A stretch of DNA of 64,000 nucleotides, from positions 68,419 to 132,418 of the forward strand of contig DATNEY010000019.1 of assembly GCA_035606665.1 (NCBI GenBank). The letters run 5' to 3'. Of this stretch, positions 43,791-50,893 are shown in pieces. The notes beneath the pieces are model-generated. The model was not told the origin of the DNA and made no database searches. It worked only from the letters and a program-made list of their open reading frames with translations. Each line of letters opens with the position of its first letter. The first letter of the stretch is position 1. Made by a program: the position numbers and the translations under genes. This DNA is from DASUGC01 sp035606665. Its GTDB lineage: Bacteria > Acidobacteriota > Vicinamibacteria > Vicinamibacterales > SCN-69-37.

Positions 43791-43807
43791 ATTATACTTG
43801 TCCGCGC
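43791..43807. promoter_or_regulatory. Bidirectional overlapping -10 boxes (fabZ and phosphatase)
   Basis: On the plus strand TATACT (43793-43798) is nine bases before the fabZ ATG. On the minus strand TATAAT (43791-43796) reads toward the phosphatase, giving it a ~50-base leader. The two boxes overlap by four bases. Confidence 0.55.
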
Positions 43808-44278
43808 ATGACATCGCTGCAGCTTCCTCTCGACTACGCGGCCATCGAACGCATCCTTCCCCACCGCTACCCGTTTCTGCTGGTGGACCGGATCACAGAA
43901 CTGGATACCGATCGGCGCATCGTCGGCGTGAAGAACGTATCAATGAACGAGCGGTTCCTGTGGCACGCTCCGGGCCAGGTTCCGGTCCTGCCAGCCACAA
44001 TCCTCACCGAAGCCATCGCGCAGGTCGGCGCCATCCTGATCCTGTCCAAGCCTGAAAACCGCGAGAAGCTCATCTTCTTTATGGGCATCGATCGCGTCCG
44101 CTACCGCCGCCCTGTTCGCGCCGGCGACGTCGTCCAGATCGAGGCCGTCGTCAAACGGCTCCGCAGCCGGATGGGTGTGCTGAGCGGCGCGGCGCGCGTG
44201 GACGGCAAGATTGTCTGCGACGGGACGATGACATTTGCGCTGGGACCCCGGGGGGCTGGAACCCAAGAGAACACATGA
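43808..44278 (+). CDS. fabZ: 3-hydroxyacyl-[acyl-carrier-protein] dehydratase FabZ-like
   Basis: The 156-residue hot-dog protein has the FabZ opening (IERILPHRYPFLLVDRI), catalytic H53 and E68 in HAPGQVPVLPATILTEAIAQ, and the GIDRVRYRRPVRAGD block. FabZ dehydrates 3-hydroxyacyl-ACP in fatty-acid and lipid A supply. The usual GHFPGRPVMPG is changed to WHAPGQVPVLPA, so the glycine before the catalytic histidine is tryptophan, yet the catalytic pair is kept. The gene stands alone, not next to lpx genes. It ends in ENT inside a palindrome shared with the convergent permease. Confidence 0.85.
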   Translation: MTSLQLPLDYAAIERILPHRYPFLLVDRITELDTDRRIVGVKNVSMNERFLWHAPGQVPVLPATILTEAIAQVGAILILSKPENREKLIFFMGIDRVRYRRPVRAGDVVQIEAVVKRLRSRMGVLSGAARVDGKIVCDGTMTFALGPRGAGTQENT

Positions 44279-44361
44279 AAGAGTGAAGCCGGTGAAGAGG
44301 AGCTTGGTTTGCCCCAAGAGGACTTCATTGGCTTCAGTCCTTCATGTGTTCTCTTTCTTGG
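44263..44361. terminator. 99-bp imperfect palindrome between convergent genes
   Basis: The left part (44263-44290) and right part (44330-44361) are near-complementary over ~28 bases, containing GAGAACACATGAA and TTCATGTGTTCTC, and the inner 39 bp can also pair partly. Both stop codons lie in it. As RNA it is a long hairpin able to end both transcripts. Confidence 0.7.
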
Positions 44362-45265
44362 ACGCCGGTCCCACCACAAGCACGCCGACGGCGATTAGGC
44401 CGGCGGCGACGAACATCCGCCAGCCCAGTGGCTCCCCCAGGACGATCGCGCCGAGCACGACCGCAATCACCGGATTGATATAGGTGTAGAGCGAGACGAT
44501 CGCGACATCCATATGGCGGAGGGCGTACGAGTAGGCCGCGAACGCGACGATGGAACCGGCAAGCGTGAGGTAGGTGAAGGCAACCGACGTCTTGGTGTTG
44601 AACGCGAGCCGGGCCCACTCGCCGTGCAGCGTGCCTGCCACCAGCATGAATATGCCGCCGAAAACCATCTGCATGGCGGCCGCTCCAAGAACGTCCGATG
44701 GCATCACGTGCCGGCGCGTGTAGGCCGACCCCACGGACCAGCCGGCGCACGCGAGCTGCACGGCGACGACTCCCCACACCATCCCACGACGGGCTTCACC
44801 GCCAGCCATCAGGTCGGGCCACACCAACACGAGGATTCCGAGGAATCCAACTGAGAGGCCGATCCACTGGCGGGCGTGCAGCTGCTGTCCGCCGCTCACG
44901 GCGGCTTCGACGCTCACCATCCAGAACGGGCTCGTCGCGATCAACACGGCTGTCAGGCCGCTCGGCAACCACTGCGCGCCGATGACGACACCGCTGTTCC
45001 CGAATCCGATCATGAAGAACCCGAGCACGGCCAGCGCCGGCCAGGACGCGACTGCCGGCAGACTCCGCCCGCGCAGCGCGAGGATGCCGGCCAGTCCAAC
45101 GCCCGCGGCGATGTATCGGAGGCCACCCATGAGGAATGGCGGAATGGTCTCGAGCGCGACCTTGATCGCCATGTAGGTCGTGCCCCAGATAAGGCAGACC
45201 GCGATCCACGCGATCCACGCGCGTCGCGTGACCGTCGCCGATTGGGCGGTGGCAATAGCGCTCAC
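44342..45265 (-). CDS. EamA/DMT-family permease
   Basis: The 307-residue protein has ten predicted helices as two EamA repeats (CLIWGTTYMAIKVAL; AYSYALRHMDVAIVSLYTYI, then INPVIAVVLGAIVLGEPLG). Such drug/metabolite transporters export amino acids or metabolites; the substrate is unknown. It starts with GTG overlapping the stop of the YhaM-like gene (GTGA), so the two are coupled. It ends KKENT, mirroring the FabZ end. Confidence 0.88.
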   Translation of the reverse strand: MSAIATAQSATVTRRAWIAWIAVCLIWGTTYMAIKVALETIPPFLMGGLRYIAAGVGLAGILALRGRSLPAVASWPALAVLGFFMIGFGNSGVVIGAQWLPSGLTAVLIATSPFWMVSVEAAVSGGQQLHARQWIGLSVGFLGILVLVWPDLMAGGEARRGMVWGVVAVQLACAGWSVGSAYTRRHVMPSDVLGAAAMQMVFGGIFMLVAGTLHGEWARLAFNTKTSVAFTYLTLAGSIVAFAAYSYALRHMDVAIVSLYTYINPVIAVVLGAIVLGEPLGWRMFVAAGLIAVGVLVVGPASKKENT

Positions 45266-46221
45266 GACGGCCGCGGTTTCAGAAGCACCCGATCGAGGCG
45301 CTTGCTGTAGGCCGTGAATGGGCCGTCGGTGTCATCGTCAGCCACGATGCGGCGGAACTGGTTCAACGTCGCGTCGAGATTGTCGACCGTCGCCAGGATC
45401 AGCGCCTCGACGGTCATCGGCCTCACGGGTGAGCCCATCTCCAGCTCGCCGTGGTGCGACAGAACGAGGTGCTGGATCTCGAGCAGCGTGTCCGGCGAAA
45501 CTTCCGGAAAGTTCTGCGCGGCCTCCCGCAGCATGCCGATACCAATCACGATGTGCCCGACGAGATTGCCTTCGACCGTGTAGTCGGTCGTGAGCTCGTA
45601 CGAGAGCTCGCGCAGTTTGCCGATGTCGTGGAGTAACGTGCCTGCCACGAGCAGGTCGCGTTTCGCGCCGTACTGGTCGGCGAGAAACAGCGAGACCTCC
45701 ATCATCTTCAGGATGTGCTCGAGCAGGCCGCTGCGGTATGCATGGTGCACATTCCGCGCGGCCGGCCAGATGCGCAGCCGATCCTTGTTGCCCTCGACGA
45801 TGGCGTGGAGCAGCGCGCGCAAGGCGGGATCAGAAACACTTTCAAGGCGGCCTTGCAGTTCGGCCCACATGTCGTCGATCGACCGGGCGGAAGACCGGAT
45901 GCAGTCCTCCTCGCGGAAGCCGTCCGCGGCATCCCGGTCTTTCATCACCCGGCGGATCTTGTCGAGGATGAGCTCCGTGCGGCCCTGATACGTGTTGCTG
46001 CGGCCCTGGACCTTCACGAACTCGCCGGCTTCGAACTCCAGTTTGACCGTGTCGACGTCCTGGAAGACCTTCGCGGCGATCTCACCGGAAGCGTCCTGCA
46101 GCGCGAGCGCCAGGAACTCCGTCCCGCTGCGGCCTGTGCGCAGCTCTTTCCGCGAGCAAAGGTAAAACCCCCACCCGGTGATGTTGCTTGAAAGTTCGGC
46201 GATCTTCGGGAGTCTGGCCAT
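45262..46221 (-). CDS. YhaM-like 3'-5' exoribonuclease (OB fold plus HD domain)
   Basis: I start at the ATG giving MARLPKIAELS, just after the SDR stop, because the longer frame overlaps that gene. Residues ~20-90 form an OB-type nucleic-acid-binding fold (LALALQDASGEIAAKVFQDV; RSNTYQGRTELILDKIRRV). Residues ~150-290 form an HD domain with HHAYRSGLLEHILKM and LLHDIGKL. YhaM family members trim RNA and single-stranded DNA from the 3' end. The order SDR - YhaM-like - EamA is consistent with one operon. Confidence 0.85.
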   Translation of the reverse strand: MARLPKIAELSSNITGWGFYLCSRKELRTGRSGTEFLALALQDASGEIAAKVFQDVDTVKLEFEAGEFVKVQGRSNTYQGRTELILDKIRRVMKDRDAADGFREEDCIRSSARSIDDMWAELQGRLESVSDPALRALLHAIVEGNKDRLRIWPAARNVHHAYRSGLLEHILKMMEVSLFLADQYGAKRDLLVAGTLLHDIGKLRELSYELTTDYTVEGNLVGHIVIGIGMLREAAQNFPEVSPDTLLEIQHLVLSHHGELEMGSPVRPMTVEALILATVDNLDATLNQFRRIVADDDTDGPFTAYSKRLDRVLLKPRPS

Positions 46222-46226
46222 TGGGA

Positions 46227-47027
46227 TCAGCGTGGAAGCGACAGGAAGTTGTATGGGCCGCTGCCAAGCCACTGGCCGCCGTCCACGGTGAGCACGTCTC
46301 CAGTGATGTACGACGCATGTGGTGAGACCAGGAACGAGACCGCGTCCGCGATCTCATCTGCCCTGCCCCATCTTCCGAGCGGAACGCCGTTCGTGATGGC
46401 GGCGACGCTCGCATCGGATGACCACAGCTGCTTCGCGGCGCCGGGCGACTCGATCGGCCCCGGCGCGATCGCGTTGACCCGAATCCCGTGGCGCGCCCAT
46501 TCCACCGCGAGTGTCTGTGTCATCGCCATCACACCAGCCTTCGCGGATGCCGAATGAATCGTGCCGGCACTGCCGGTCCAGGCATAGTTGGCCAGAATCG
46601 AGACGATCGATCCCCCGCCGCCGCGCTCGATGAGGTGACGCCCCACCGCACGAGAGCAGTAGAAGCTGCCGTTCAGGACGATGTTGATGACGGCGTTCCA
46701 GCCGTTCGGGCTGAGATCCTCGGCGCGGCAGATGAAGTTGCCGGCGGCGTTGTTGATCAGGATGTCGACGCGGCCGGTCTGACTGACGACGTCGGCGACC
46801 ATGGCATCGACCTGCGCCGGGTCGCGGATATCGGCGCCGATAGCAATCGCACGTATCTTGTCCGCGGCCAGCGCGTCCAGTCCGGCAGCGAGATGTTCCT
46901 TGTTGCGGCTCGCAATCGCGACGGCCGCACCGAGCTTCCCGAGCGCCCGCGCGATCGCGAGACCAATGCCCGTGCCGCCGCCCGTCACGAGTGCGGTCTG
47001 TCCCTGCAGCACCGGCGTCGCAAACAT
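46227..47027 (-). CDS. Short-chain dehydrogenase/reductase, 2,4-dienoyl-CoA reductase-like
   Basis: The 266-residue Rossmann protein has the NAD(P) motif TGGGTGIG and LINNAAGNF, the latter typical of dienoyl-CoA reductases such as human DECR1. The active-site region is YAWTGSAGTIHSASAKAGV, the DECR pattern in which serine and lysine align with the family catalytic residues. The likely reaction is NADPH-dependent reduction of 2,4-dienoyl-CoA in unsaturated fatty-acid breakdown, but other SDR substrates are possible. I use ATG; a TTG three codons earlier is the alternative. A -10 box is eight bases upstream. Confidence 0.83.
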   Translation of the reverse strand: MFATPVLQGQTALVTGGGTGIGLAIARALGKLGAAVAIASRNKEHLAAGLDALAADKIRAIAIGADIRDPAQVDAMVADVVSQTGRVDILINNAAGNFICRAEDLSPNGWNAVINIVLNGSFYCSRAVGRHLIERGGGGSIVSILANYAWTGSAGTIHSASAKAGVMAMTQTLAVEWARHGIRVNAIAPGPIESPGAAKQLWSSDASVAAITNGVPLGRWGRADEIADAVSFLVSPHASYITGDVLTVDGGQWLGSGPYNFLSLPR

Positions 47028-47035
47028 AAACCGCA

Positions 47036-47073
47036 AGTGTACATCGTCGATGCGTGCGCTAAGATCCCGTTAC
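47036..47073. promoter_or_regulatory. Divergent leaderless-type promoters of the SDR and lipoprotein genes
   Basis: On the minus strand TACACT (47036-47041) is eight bases from the SDR ATG. On the plus strand TAAGAT (47060-47065) is eight bases from the lipoprotein ATG. The 18 bp between them place each -10 box where the other's -35 would be, so the two promoters should exclude each other. Confidence 0.5.
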
Positions 47074-47625
47074 ATGGCGCAGAGAATCGCTGCGATTGTG
47101 ATCGTCATCGGTACGGCGTGCCTGGCGTCTGGCTGTCAGAGCCAGTCTTCGTCTGAAGTCACGGTACCGCCGGGTCAGACTGCAGGCGCGCAGAGCGTGC
47201 CTCCGCCGGCGCCGGGACCGGATCCACGGTTTCTCGCGGCCGATCTGCCGCTGCTCCCTGAGGGCGTCGATCGCGGAGTGATGCCGCTGCCGGTGGTCCG
47301 CGCCGCGTATGAATTCGCCGCGCGCCATCCGGAGGTCATGAACTACATGCCCTGCTTCTGCGGGTGCGAGCGCGCCGGACACAAGGGCAACCACGATTGT
47401 TTCGTGTCGAAGCGCGAAGGGACAAAGATTGCCGGATGGGAGCCTCACGGTCTCGTTTGTGAGATCTGCCTGCTGGTCGCCCAGCAGGCACAGCAGATGC
47501 ACAATTCCGGCGCATCGCTCACCGCCATCCGTTCCGCCATCGAACAGAAGTACGCGACGATCGCCTTCGAGCGCGGCAACCACACGCCCACGCCCCCGCC
47601 GCCAGGCACCAAGTCCGGCGGCTAG
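47074..47625 (+). CDS. Lipoprotein with PCYCGC-type motif
   Basis: The 183-residue protein has a lipobox LASGC (lipidated C21), a Pro/Gln-rich spacer and a conserved PCFCGCERAGHKGNHDCF block. This resembles the PCYCGC motif of a small lipoprotein family thought to bind metal or a redox centre. A further C(E)IC pair (GLVCEICLLVAQQAQQM) lies downstream. The C-terminus is proline/threonine-rich. Function unknown. Confidence 0.8.
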   Translation: MAQRIAAIVIVIGTACLASGCQSQSSSEVTVPPGQTAGAQSVPPPAPGPDPRFLAADLPLLPEGVDRGVMPLPVVRAAYEFAARHPEVMNYMPCFCGCERAGHKGNHDCFVSKREGTKIAGWEPHGLVCEICLLVAQQAQQMHNSGASLTAIRSAIEQKYATIAFERGNHTPTPPPPGTKSGG

Positions 47626-47629
47626 CAGA

Positions 47630-47658
47630 CTTGTGTCTTGCAGCTTGCGAGTTGTTAG
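47630..47658. repeat. Heptamer tandem repeat (CTTGNNN)
   Basis: Units CTTGTGT, CTTGCAG, CTTGCGA and GTTGTTA follow one another and run into the TTG start of the histidine kinase gene. Confidence 0.65.
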
Positions 47659-49188
47659 TTGAAAGACGATCTTCCAGCGCTGGAAGACACCTTCGCCCGT
47701 CTCTTTGACGCGCTTCACGAGGGCGTCTACGTCGGTCTGCTCGGCCCGTCAGGATCGACAACCGTCGCCGCGAATCCGTACCTCCGGCTCATGTTCGGCT
47801 GGCCCGAGGACACCCTCGTCGCCGACGTTCGCCCCATCGACCAGGAGCGCTTCATCGATGACGAGGCGAGGACCGAATTCCTGGGCCGTCTGAAGCAGGA
47901 CGGACAGGTGCAGGCATATCTGCTGCGGCTGCGACGCATCGACGGATCGGGAATCTGGGTCGAAGCCACTGCGCGGGCGGATCGCCTGCAGTCCGGGCGC
48001 GGGCATCGCATCGAAGCCGTCATGCGCGACGTCTCGGAGCGCAAGCGGTTGCAGGATCAGACTCGCGACGTCTATCAACAGCTGCTCCAGGCGGAGAAAC
48101 TCGCGTCGCTTGGCCAGACGATGTCCGGCGTCGCGCACGAGCTCAACAATCCGCTCGCAACGATCCTTGCCTGCGCGGAACGATTGGCCGCGCGCGATCT
48201 CGACGAGCGCACGCGCCGCGATCTCGACGCCATCCACAACGCGGCCGAGCGCGCGGCGCGGATCGTTCGCAACCTGCAGACGTTCGCGCGCAAGCGGCAC
48301 ACGACGCGAACCACGGTCGAACTGAACCAGATCGTCAGGGAAACGCTGGCGCTTCGAGCGCACGAACAGCGCGTCGCCAACGTGCGCATCATCGACGGGC
48401 TGGCCGCCGGGCTGCCGCCGGTCTTCGCCGATCCACACCAGATCCAGCAGATCCTGCTGAACCTCATCATCAACGCCGAACAAGCCATGCTCGCTGCCCA
48501 CGGCCGTGGAGCGCTGACGCTCAGAAGCTGGCAGGATCCCGAGCGCGATGCCATCGTCCTCGAGGTGAGCGATGACGGTCCCGGCGTGCCCGAGGACCTG
48601 CAAGGTAAGGTTTTCGATCCGTTCTTCACGACAAAGGCCGTCGGCAAAGGCACCGGCCTTGGACTGAGTGTCGCGTACGCGATCGCCCAGGAGCATGGCG
48701 GCCGTTTGACGCTCAGGCCGGGCATGGAACGAGGCGCAGCGTTTCTACTCGAGTTGCCGGTGGGCGGCAGCTCAATCCGCGTCGCCGAGGCGATTCCCGC
48801 GACCACGGCACCCGCGGTACCGCCGGGCGCGAGGGCGCTCGTCGTCGAAGACGAACGCGCGCTCGGTGAGGCCGTGGCCGCGACACTGATTGATGAGGGG
48901 TTTCGCGTCGATCGCGCGGAGAACGGTGAAGAAGCGCTGGCACGCGTGCGCCAGCAGCACTACGACGTCATCATCTGCGATCTGAAGATGCCGAAGGTGG
49001 ACGGCATGGCCTTCTTCGGGGAGCTCTCGAAGTCGATGCCCAACGTCGCAAAGCGCCTGGTCTTCGTCACGGGCGACGTTGCCGGGTCGGACGCCGAGCG
49101 CTTCCTCGAAGAAAGCGGCTGCCGCTGGATCGCGAAGCCGTTCAGGCTGCGGGATCTGGTGAGAGTCGCAAGGGAAACGCTGGGCTGA
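47659..49188 (+). CDS. Hybrid sensor histidine kinase (PAS-HisKA-HATPase-REC)
   Basis: The start is TTG (MKDDLPALEDTF). Residues ~10-125 are a PAS domain. HisKA has the phosphoacceptor H160 in SGVAHELNNPLATIL, followed by a HATPase domain with LILNAEQAM-like N box, SDDGPGVPEDL and GTGLGLSVAYAI. Residues ~388-509 are a receiver domain (LVVEDERAL; DVIICDLKMPK). There are no membrane helices, so it senses a cytoplasmic signal. It has a convergent terminator-like palindrome after it. A response regulator partner is not adjacent; the NtrC-like gene lies 1.7 kb away. Confidence 0.88.
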   Translation: MKDDLPALEDTFARLFDALHEGVYVGLLGPSGSTTVAANPYLRLMFGWPEDTLVADVRPIDQERFIDDEARTEFLGRLKQDGQVQAYLLRLRRIDGSGIWVEATARADRLQSGRGHRIEAVMRDVSERKRLQDQTRDVYQQLLQAEKLASLGQTMSGVAHELNNPLATILACAERLAARDLDERTRRDLDAIHNAAERAARIVRNLQTFARKRHTTRTTVELNQIVRETLALRAHEQRVANVRIIDGLAAGLPPVFADPHQIQQILLNLIINAEQAMLAAHGRGALTLRSWQDPERDAIVLEVSDDGPGVPEDLQGKVFDPFFTTKAVGKGTGLGLSVAYAIAQEHGGRLTLRPGMERGAAFLLELPVGGSSIRVAEAIPATTAPAVPPGARALVVEDERALGEAVAATLIDEGFRVDRAENGEEALARVRQQHYDVIICDLKMPKVDGMAFFGELSKSMPNVAKRLVFVTGDVAGSDAERFLEESGCRWIAKPFRLRDLVRVARETLG

Positions 49189-49197
49189 AAAGAAAAT

Positions 49198-49217
49198 CGG
49201 CGGGCCAAGGCCCGCCG
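49198..49217. terminator. GC palindrome between convergent kinase and sigma factor genes
   Basis: CGGCGGGCC and GGCCCGCCG are perfect arms separated by two bases. No T-run follows, so a bidirectional structure is likelier than a classical terminator. Confidence 0.5.
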
Positions 49218-49219
49218 AC

Positions 49220-49247
49220 TCTTCGATCTTCGAACTTCGAACTTGCC
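49220..49247. repeat. Heptamer tandem repeat (TCTTCGA)
   Basis: Four units (TCTTCGA twice, ACTTCGA, ACTTGCC) lie at the 3' end of the sigma factor gene. Confidence 0.7.
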
Positions 49248-50089
49248 TAAGCGACTTGCCGCAGACGCCGGCGTTCCGGCATCGCCTGACGACGGGCGGC
49301 GACGCGTGGAGCCACGCGCCTCGGCGCCGGCTGTGCCACTGGCTGAGCTGCAACCTTGCGCACCGTGGTGCGGTTCACAGCCGCGCCTGCCAGCGCCTGC
49401 TTCAGCCGCAGGATCGCCCGGGCGTGGAGCTGTGACACGCGCGATTCGTTGACACCAATCGCCGTGCCAATCTGTTTCATCGTCGCTTCTTCGAAGTAGT
49501 AAAGGGTGATGATGCGGCGCTCGCGCTCCGGCAGCGACGCCAGGGCTTCGCGCACGCGATCGCGGGTCTCGCCCTGCTCGAACAGCCGGTGCGGCGAAAG
49601 CGGCTCACTTGGCACCAGCACGGCGGGCAGAGTCGCGGCGTCGATCGTCTCGATGTTCGCCATGGGCGACGTCGATTCGATCGTCGTGATTCTGAGGATC
49701 GTGCGCTCGAGGCGCTGCACGTCGGCGCCGACGCGCTGGGCGAGATCGGCAAGCGACGGTTCGGCACCGAGCTCGCGGCGGAGCTGCTCCCGCGCGGCTT
49801 CGAGCTCACGGCGAACGCGTCGCACCCCGCGGGGCCACGCGTCGCGGCGGAGCGCGTCAATCATCGCGCCGCGGACTCGGCGCTCCGCGAATGTCTCGAA
49901 CTTGATCCCGCGACCTGCATCGAAGCGGTTCGCCGCATCGATGAGACCCAGGACACCGTCCTGCACGAGATCCCCGAGGTCAATGGAGTGAGGCATCGTG
50001 GAGGCCATGCGCCTCGCGAGCGACTCAACGAACGGCAAGGAAGCCGCCACTCGATCTTGCTGATGGTCGGCCAACGGCACTCGCAGCAT
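49247..50089 (-). CDS. RNA polymerase sigma factor of the FliA/WhiG (sigma-28) type
   Basis: ATG start preceded by GGAGGG. The 280-residue protein keeps region 2 (LGDLVQDGVLGLIDAANRFD), region 3 and region 4 (LPERERRIITLYYFEEATMK, then ESRVSQLHARAILRLKQAL), but has no region 1.1, as in FliA, WhiG and SigF/SigD proteins. A basic tail of ~50 residues (RRVAPRVAARRQAMPERRR) after region 4 is an unusual extension. Targets are unknown; no flagellar or anti-sigma gene is adjacent. Confidence 0.9.
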   Translation of the reverse strand: MLRVPLADHQQDRVAASLPFVESLARRMASTMPHSIDLGDLVQDGVLGLIDAANRFDAGRGIKFETFAERRVRGAMIDALRRDAWPRGVRRVRRELEAAREQLRRELGAEPSLADLAQRVGADVQRLERTILRITTIESTSPMANIETIDAATLPAVLVPSEPLSPHRLFEQGETRDRVREALASLPERERRIITLYYFEEATMKQIGTAIGVNESRVSQLHARAILRLKQALAGAAVNRTTVRKVAAQPVAQPAPRRVAPRVAARRQAMPERRRLRQVA

Positions 50090-50320
50090 CACACCCTCCA
50101 GATACCCGGGCCGATCCCGGAGCCAGACCCAATCGCAACTCAGGTACCAGCTTCGTAAGGGAAGAAACAGCGAAAGACTGCCTCCGCCAACAGTTCTAGT
50201 TAAGTCCTTGTTTATCTATGGCTTACGGTAAATTGACGGCATGTAAAGCACCGGGAAACGCTGTGCTAGTATCGTCAAAATCTTGGCGTTGATTTCAGGT
50301 CTGTCAGCGAATTGGCAATT
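50090..50320. other. Intergenic region, AT-richer, no gene seen
   Basis: The 231-bp gap between the sigma factor start and the small HisKA-like gene is visibly richer in A and T than its surroundings (TTTATCTATGGCTTACGG, GGTAAATTGACGG). It probably holds the sigma factor promoter, but I cannot place boxes convincingly. No RNA gene is recognised. Confidence 0.5.
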
Positions 50321-50572
50321 TCACTTGCGAGAATTGGAGTTGGAGGCCAGGGCCTGCCGCAGCCGTTGGGCGGTGGTGATGGCTTCCAGCGTGCCGCTGA
50401 CGACCAGGCTCGCCCGGACTTTGTTGGCGTCGTCGCCGAGGCGGTGTTCGAGCAGCTCGGCGTTCGCGAGGATGACGCCGAGCTGGTTGTTGAGCCCGTG
50501 GAGTAGTGCGGAAATCTCCGTCAGGCCCGTATCGGCAAGAGACCGGCCCGAAGGCGCGGCTTCAGGCGCCAC
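50321..50572 (-). CDS. Small isolated HisKA-like phosphotransfer domain protein
   Basis: A GTG start that overlaps the stop of the HTH gene by 11 bases (GTGGCGCCTGA) gives 83 residues. The core EISALLHGLNNQLGVILAN matches the HisKA helix of the hybrid kinase in this window, with H25 at the phosphoacceptor position, and a second helix (LEAITTAQRLRQAL) completes a dimerisation hairpin. There is no ATPase domain, so it cannot phosphorylate itself. It may be a phosphotransfer or decoy partner. The gene could also be a remnant of a larger kinase. Confidence 0.6.
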   Translation of the reverse strand: MAPEAAPSGRSLADTGLTEISALLHGLNNQLGVILANAELLEHRLGDDANKVRASLVVSGTLEAITTAQRLRQALASNSNSRK

Positions 50573-50780
50573 GGCTGAGCTGGGGAAGTTCGTGGGTGGT
50601 TTCCACGGTGGCTTCACCGTCGGGATCCCGCCACAGCGTGTCCTCGAAGATTCGCACGGACCCGCCCGCCGTTCGGACGTACTGGATCTTGCCGCTGGCA
50701 ATCCAGTTGTAGATCGTCCGTCGGCTCACGCCCACCAGTTCACACGCTCTCGGAATGGAGACTGTCTTGCGGTCCAGCAT
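50562..50780 (-). CDS. Small helix-turn-helix (excisionase/MerR-like) DNA-binding protein
   Basis: The ATG giving MLDRKTVSIPRACELVGVSR is preceded by no strong Shine-Dalgarno. The 72-residue protein has a helix-turn-helix typical of excisionase-like domains (ACELVGVSRRTIYNWIASGK) and a beta wing (IQYVRTAGGSVRI). It is translationally coupled to the HisKA-like gene by overlap. It faces away from the NtrC-like regulator, 113 bp from its GTG. Confidence 0.7.
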   Translation of the reverse strand: MLDRKTVSIPRACELVGVSRRTIYNWIASGKIQYVRTAGGSVRIFEDTLWRDPDGEATVETTHELPQLSRGA

Positions 50781-50893
50781 TGTTGAATGTCCCGGTCTTG
50801 TCCGCCCCATGGCGGGTCTCCGGGCCCCTGTTTGCGTTCGCCCGAACCTATCGGTCTGCGGGAAACCAGACTTTAGATTGAGGTTACATACCT
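50781..50893. promoter_or_regulatory. Divergent gap between the HTH gene and the NtrC-like gene
   Basis: TAGATT (50874-50879) lies 14 bases before the GTG of the NtrC-like gene and is a plausible -10 box. No sigma-54 site (GG/GC doublets) is seen in this gap. Confidence 0.35.

Noticed and set aside
46801..47073. A 91-residue N-terminal extension of the PCYCGC lipoprotein
   Set aside because: It runs antisense to the SDR gene. The ATG at 47074 gives a perfect lipoprotein signal.
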